Shown one piece after another: positions 6,345 through 8,506 of a DNA stretch of 8,506 nucleotides. Below the pieces are notes generated by a model, which was not told the origin of the DNA, made no database searches, and saw nothing but the letters and a program-made list of their open reading frames with translations. The stretch's first letter is position 1, and the number at the start of each line of letters is the position of its first letter. A program made the position numbers and the translations under genes. This stretch comes from a bacterium (GTDB taxonomy: Bacteria > Arandabacterota > Arandabacteria > Arandabacterales > Arandabacteraceae), in contig JALGWB010000073.1 of assembly GCA_025774405.1 (NCBI GenBank), positions 1 through 8,506 on the forward strand, read 5' to 3'.

Positions 6345-6379
6345 ATTGACTTGGGTCAGGGATAAGGGCTAAAGTCAAT
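6345..6379 (+). promoter_or_regulatory. Inverted repeat overlapping a weak promoter-like pair upstream of the metallo-hydrolase
   Basis: ATTGACTT (6345-6352) and AAGTCAAT (6372-6379) are perfect 8-bp arms separated by 19 nt. The left arm contains a -35-like TTGACT (6346-6351). An 18-nt spacer leads to TAAAGT (6370-6375), a 4 of 6 match to a -10 that ends inside the right arm. The gene may therefore have its own promoter. Alternatively, the arms form a loose stem-loop between the two transcription units. No U-run follows, so it is not an intrinsic terminator. The promoter call is weak. Confidence 0.35.
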
Positions 6380-6396
6380 TCAGAGGAGCAGATGCC

Positions 6397-7287
6397 ATGC
6401 AGGTTGAGATACTTGGGGCTGATTCACTTGGGGTTCGCTCGCTTGCAACGTTTGTAAGGACCTCTTCCAAGCGTATCCTCATTGATCCCGGGGTATCGGT
6501 CTGTCCCAGGCGCTTCGGGCTCCCACCCCACCAGCTTGAACTACAAGCGCTCAGAAAAGTACGCAATGCCATCATCGAGCGAGCTCAGGAAGCTGACATC
6601 ATAATCATTACGCATTTTCATCATGACCATTTCACTTCATTTGAGCCACGTCCCCTCGACCTGACCGATGCTGAGACCGCAAGGAAGACCTATCGCCAAA
6701 CCCCTATCTACGTCAAATCGTGGAATGTTCAGCTTAATCGAGCCCAGCGCAAGCGTGCGCTGAACTTTATAAGAAGACTTGGGAGAGACGTCACAGTAGC
6801 TGATGGCAGAACATTCGGCGACCTTATCTTCTCATCGCCTGTCAAGCACGGTGAGAAGACATCACCCCAGGGCTATCTGATAATGGTCACAATTGCCGAC
6901 GGCACTGACCGCATGGTCTATGCTTCTGATATTCAGTTGATAGAGCCGGAGGCAGTTGCCTGGATCATTGCTCAAGGTCCGCAACTCGTCGTTGTCTCGG
7001 GTCCGCCGATATACCTTAGCAGATTGTCAAGAAAGGCCTTGGCGCAAGCCGAACTGCATCTTACAAGGCTTACACAAAGTATCCCGACAGTCGTAGTTGA
7101 TCACCATCTTATGCGTAGCACTGACTATATGAAGTTCATCCAGCGTCCACTGGAGGAGGCAGTTCGCCATGACCATAAGGTCGTCTCCGCAAGCAAGTTC
7201 ATGATGCAGCCTGAACAGCTCCTCGAAGCCAACCGCCCGGACCTCTGGCGGGGCGCCGCGCCGGGACTATTGCCCCAATCATCTTAA
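6397..7287 (+). CDS. UPF0282 (COG2248-type) metallo-beta-lactamase-fold hydrolase
   Basis: The protein has 296 residues, about the family's usual length. The N-terminus ESLGVRSLATFV-type block (9-20, here DSLGVRSLATFV), IDPGV (29-33) and RRFGLPPHQLEL (38-49) are hallmarks of UPF0282. The metal site is clear: HFHHDH at 73-78 (HxHxDH), H151 in PVKHGE, D177 in VYASDIQ, and D234-H235-H236 in VVVDHHL. Asp30 fits the conserved strand residue. The soluble cytosolic enzyme should bind two metal ions; its substrate is unknown. I know the family mainly from archaea. Start ATG 6397 has AGAGGAG (6382-6388) 8 nt upstream; an ATG at 6392 is out of frame. The last residues (GAAPGLLPQSS) look unlike the conserved body, and the stop codon lies in the left arm of the downstream inverted repeat. 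A link to the exporter is not evident. Confidence 0.88.
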   Translation: MQVEILGADSLGVRSLATFVRTSSKRILIDPGVSVCPRRFGLPPHQLELQALRKVRNAIIERAQEADIIIITHFHHDHFTSFEPRPLDLTDAETARKTYRQTPIYVKSWNVQLNRAQRKRALNFIRRLGRDVTVADGRTFGDLIFSSPVKHGEKTSPQGYLIMVTIADGTDRMVYASDIQLIEPEAVAWIIAQGPQLVVVSGPPIYLSRLSRKALAQAELHLTRLTQSIPTVVVDHHLMRSTDYMKFIQRPLEEAVRHDHKVVSASKFMMQPEQLLEANRPDLWRGAAPGLLPQSS

Positions 7288-7408
7288 TCCTGGCACCAGC
7301 GCAATGTTCTCGAACGATCCTGCTCTCAATCGAACGATCTTTCATAAGAGCTATTAGCATGACTCTCCATAGCGTGTCATGCCGATCGTTCTGCCAGTTT
7401 CTTAAGAT
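7281..7408. repeat. Nested inverted repeat of about 128 bp between two genes
   Basis: Four pairs of arms are nested in matching order: ATCTTAA (7281-7287) with TTAAGAT (7402-7408); CTGGCA (7290-7295) with TGCCAG (7392-7397); GAACGATC (7312-7319 or 7332-7339) with GATCGTTC (7384-7391); GCATGAC (7357-7363) with GTCATGC (7376-7382). The innermost loop is 12 nt. As RNA it could fold into a long interrupted hairpin; as DNA it resembles a small element with terminal inverted repeats. The outer left arm contains the TAA stop of the metallo-hydrolase gene. No U-run follows, so it is not a simple intrinsic terminator. Its nature is unknown: a MITE or REP-like element, a structured 3' UTR or small RNA, or regulatory DNA. 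Confidence 0.55.
7310..7339 (+). repeat. Two direct copies of TCGAACGATC with a 20-bp period
   Basis: Identical 10-mers lie at 7310-7319 and 7330-7339. A third copy of the GAACGATC core is inverted at 7384-7391. The 20-bp step is close to two helical turns, so both direct copies face the same side of the helix, as expected for cooperative protein binding. Only two direct copies exist, so this is not a CRISPR array. Confidence 0.5.
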
Positions 7409-7436
7409 TGTAGGTGCACTTGAGAAGACCATGGTG

Positions 7437-7442
7437 TATACT
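7437..7442 (+). promoter_or_regulatory. Possible -10 element for the sulfatase-like gene
   Basis: TATACT matches the -10 consensus at 5 of 6 positions and stands 35 nt before the start codon. No good -35 lies at the usual 16-18 nt. TTGAGA (7420-7425) is too close, with an 11-nt spacer. An activator may be needed, or the match is chance. Confidence 0.3.
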
Positions 7443-7477
7443 GCCAGCTGGTTGGGTCAACCCCGGTTCGCAGGTCG

Positions 7478-8506
7478 ATGGTAAAGACTATCTTGAAAAT
7501 CATTATTGTGGCTGCCATCCTCGGGACATTCGCCTGCAGCAAGAACCAGGACCGCTACAATATCGTAATAATCGCCGTTGATACGCTTCGCCCGGATCAC
7601 CTCGGTTGCTATGGTTATGGTCGTCGTACAAGCCCTAACATCGACAATCTTGCCACTCAGAGCGTTCGATGCGAGTATGCCCTAAGTCAGGCCCCTTGGA
7701 CACTCCCATCATTCGCAACTGTCTTCACCTCGCTTTACCCGAGTCAACATGGAGCAAAAGACGTCAATAGCCGAATGCGCACATCCTTTCCAACGCTGGC
7801 ATCAATTCTTAAGCAGCATGGCTACACAACAGGTGCGATTGTCAACGCACCTGCCCTTAAACCTGCCTATCGTGTCTCAAGGGGATTCGACTTCTATCAT
7901 ATGACACCCTCCACAGGACGCATAGCCGATGGCACGACCCGTGATGCACTCGCCTGGATTGACTCGATCGGCGGCAGACCATTCTTCATTTTTGTTCACT
8001 ACTTCGATCCACATCTCCCCTATTCGCCACCGCCACGCTACGATACCCTCTTCGATCGCAACTATCATGGCCGTATTGGCAAGAGCTTCAATCTTGAAGG
8101 CTTCTCGCTTGTGAGGGATTCAATGTTTGTACAGATGAAGAGGCTATCGGAGGCTGATTGGCAGCACATTGTTGCCCTCTATGACGGCGAGATTGCATTC
8201 ACTGATAGTTGTATTGGAGCGCTCCTCGAAGGGCTTGCCAGACGCAATCTGAGATCGAAAACTCTCATCGTCTTCCTAAGCGACCACGGTGAGGAATTCT
8301 TCGAGCATGGAGGCTTCGAACACGGACATACACTTTATGATGATCTTCTCCGGGTGCCACTTATGTTCTCAATGCCCGGTGCACTTCCGGGGGGCAAGTC
8401 AGTTCCTGAACAGGTTAGATTGCTTGATGTAGCTCCCACAATACTTGACCTGATTGGAATTCGAATCCCGCAACACTTTGAGGGAGTGAGCCTTGCTCCG
8501 CTTTTG
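7478..8506 (+). CDS. Sulfatase/alkaline-phosphatase-superfamily exported protein, C-terminus cut off by the window edge
   Basis: An open frame runs from ATG 7478 to the right edge, giving 343 residues without a stop. Residues 1-19 are a signal peptide ending GTFAC-S-K, so C20 may be lipidated. The catalytic domain begins at once: VIIAVDTLRPDHLGCYGYG with metal ligand D35, then APWTLPSFATVFTSLYPSQHG (72-92). The nucleophile position, Cys or Ser in formylglycine sulfatases (C/S-x-P-S-R), is Thr75 here. Later motifs are HYFDPHLPY (174-182), FLSDHGEEF (266-274, metal pair D269/H270), HGHTLYDD with H284, and LLDVAPTILDLIG (315-327). A phosphodiesterase, phosphotransferase or non-formylglycine sulfohydrolase outside the cytoplasm is likely; the substrate is unknown. 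A stop at 7421 with no other usable codon between supports this start, though its ribosome-binding site (AGGT) is weak. Confidence 0.88.
   Translation, partial: MVKTILKIIIVAAILGTFACSKNQDRYNIVIIAVDTLRPDHLGCYGYGRRTSPNIDNLATQSVRCEYALSQAPWTLPSFATVFTSLYPSQHGAKDVNSRMRTSFPTLASILKQHGYTTGAIVNAPALKPAYRVSRGFDFYHMTPSTGRIADGTTRDALAWIDSIGGRPFFIFVHYFDPHLPYSPPPRYDTLFDRNYHGRIGKSFNLEGFSLVRDSMFVQMKRLSEADWQHIVALYDGEIAFTDSCIGALLEGLARRNLRSKTLIVFLSDHGEEFFEHGGFEHGHTLYDDLLRVPLMFSMPGALPGGKSVPEQVRLLDVAPTILDLIGIRIPQHFEGVSLAPLL

Noticed and set aside
6335..6345. Possible terminator after permease 2 (TCCG-AAC-CGGA)
   Set aside because: Only a 4-bp stem with no following T-run; too weak for an intrinsic terminator.
5954..6349. 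131-codon plus-strand frame overlapping the end of permease 2
   Set aside because: Out-of-frame shadow of transmembrane coding sequence, with no conserved motif.
7310..7391. CRISPR-like repeats
   Set aside because: Only two direct 10-bp copies and one inverted core, far too short and too few, with no cas genes.
7199..7432. Minus-strand 77-codon frame across the nested inverted repeat
   Set aside because: Low-complexity Arg/Pro/Ala-rich end, no ribosome-binding site evident, and it overlaps both the metallo-hydrolase end and the repeat structure.

Overview
The window reads as bacterial DNA with an ordinary genetic code. Several starts have clear Shine-Dalgarno sites, and two promoters closely match the sigma-70 consensus. 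A periplasmic HlyD-type adaptor and two Cys-terminated export signals point to a diderm (Gram-negative-type) cell. The phylum cannot be fixed from the sequence. A DUF2089/SHOCT-like pair and a UPF0282 metallo-hydrolase, a family best known from archaea, suggest a deep-branching environmental lineage rather than a well-studied proteobacterium (inference).

Left end, minus strand (1-705): a two-gene unit made of a DUF2089 zinc-ribbon/HTH protein and a translationally coupled SHOCT-like protein that runs off the left edge. A good promoter (TTGACA-N17-TATGTT) reads leftward from about position 700. Divergent from it, a second good promoter (TTGACA-N17-TAAATT) drives a TetR-family regulator. A 22-bp imperfect palindrome lies between that promoter and the start codon and is the best candidate for the TetR operator.

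Centre, plus strand (886-6329): TetR, HlyD/YbhG-type adaptor, ABC ATPase 1, ABC ATPase 2, ABC-2 permease 1, ABC-2 permease 2. This is the gene order of the E. coli cecR(ybiH)-ybhGFSR exporter, but the double ATPase YbhF is encoded as two overlapping genes. The ATPases carry complementary defects. The first keeps LSGG but has Glu in the Q-loop and Pro in place of the switch His. The second keeps Q and H but has LPVGW in place of LSGGx. A heterodimer should therefore have one consensus and one degenerate ATP site. Gene ends overlap by 4-8 nt, so the products are probably made in matched amounts. The expected job is TetR-controlled efflux of a small molecule across the inner membrane, with the adaptor reaching toward an outer-membrane channel encoded elsewhere.

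Right end, plus strand (6330-8506): a 67-bp gap with an inverted repeat and a weak promoter-like pair, a UPF0282 (COG2248-type) metallo-beta-lactamase-fold protein, and a 190-bp gap holding a striking nested inverted repeat (7281-7408). Last is the first 343 residues of a sulfatase/alkaline-phosphatase-superfamily protein that runs off the right edge. It has an export signal and Thr rather than Cys/Ser at the nucleophile position.

I found no clearly new multi-gene system. The points most worth following are the split asymmetric ATPase pair, the nested inverted repeat, the TetR operator, and the UPF0282 gene next to a Thr-type sulfatase-like protein. No rRNA, tRNA, CRISPR array, transposase or plasmid function was seen.
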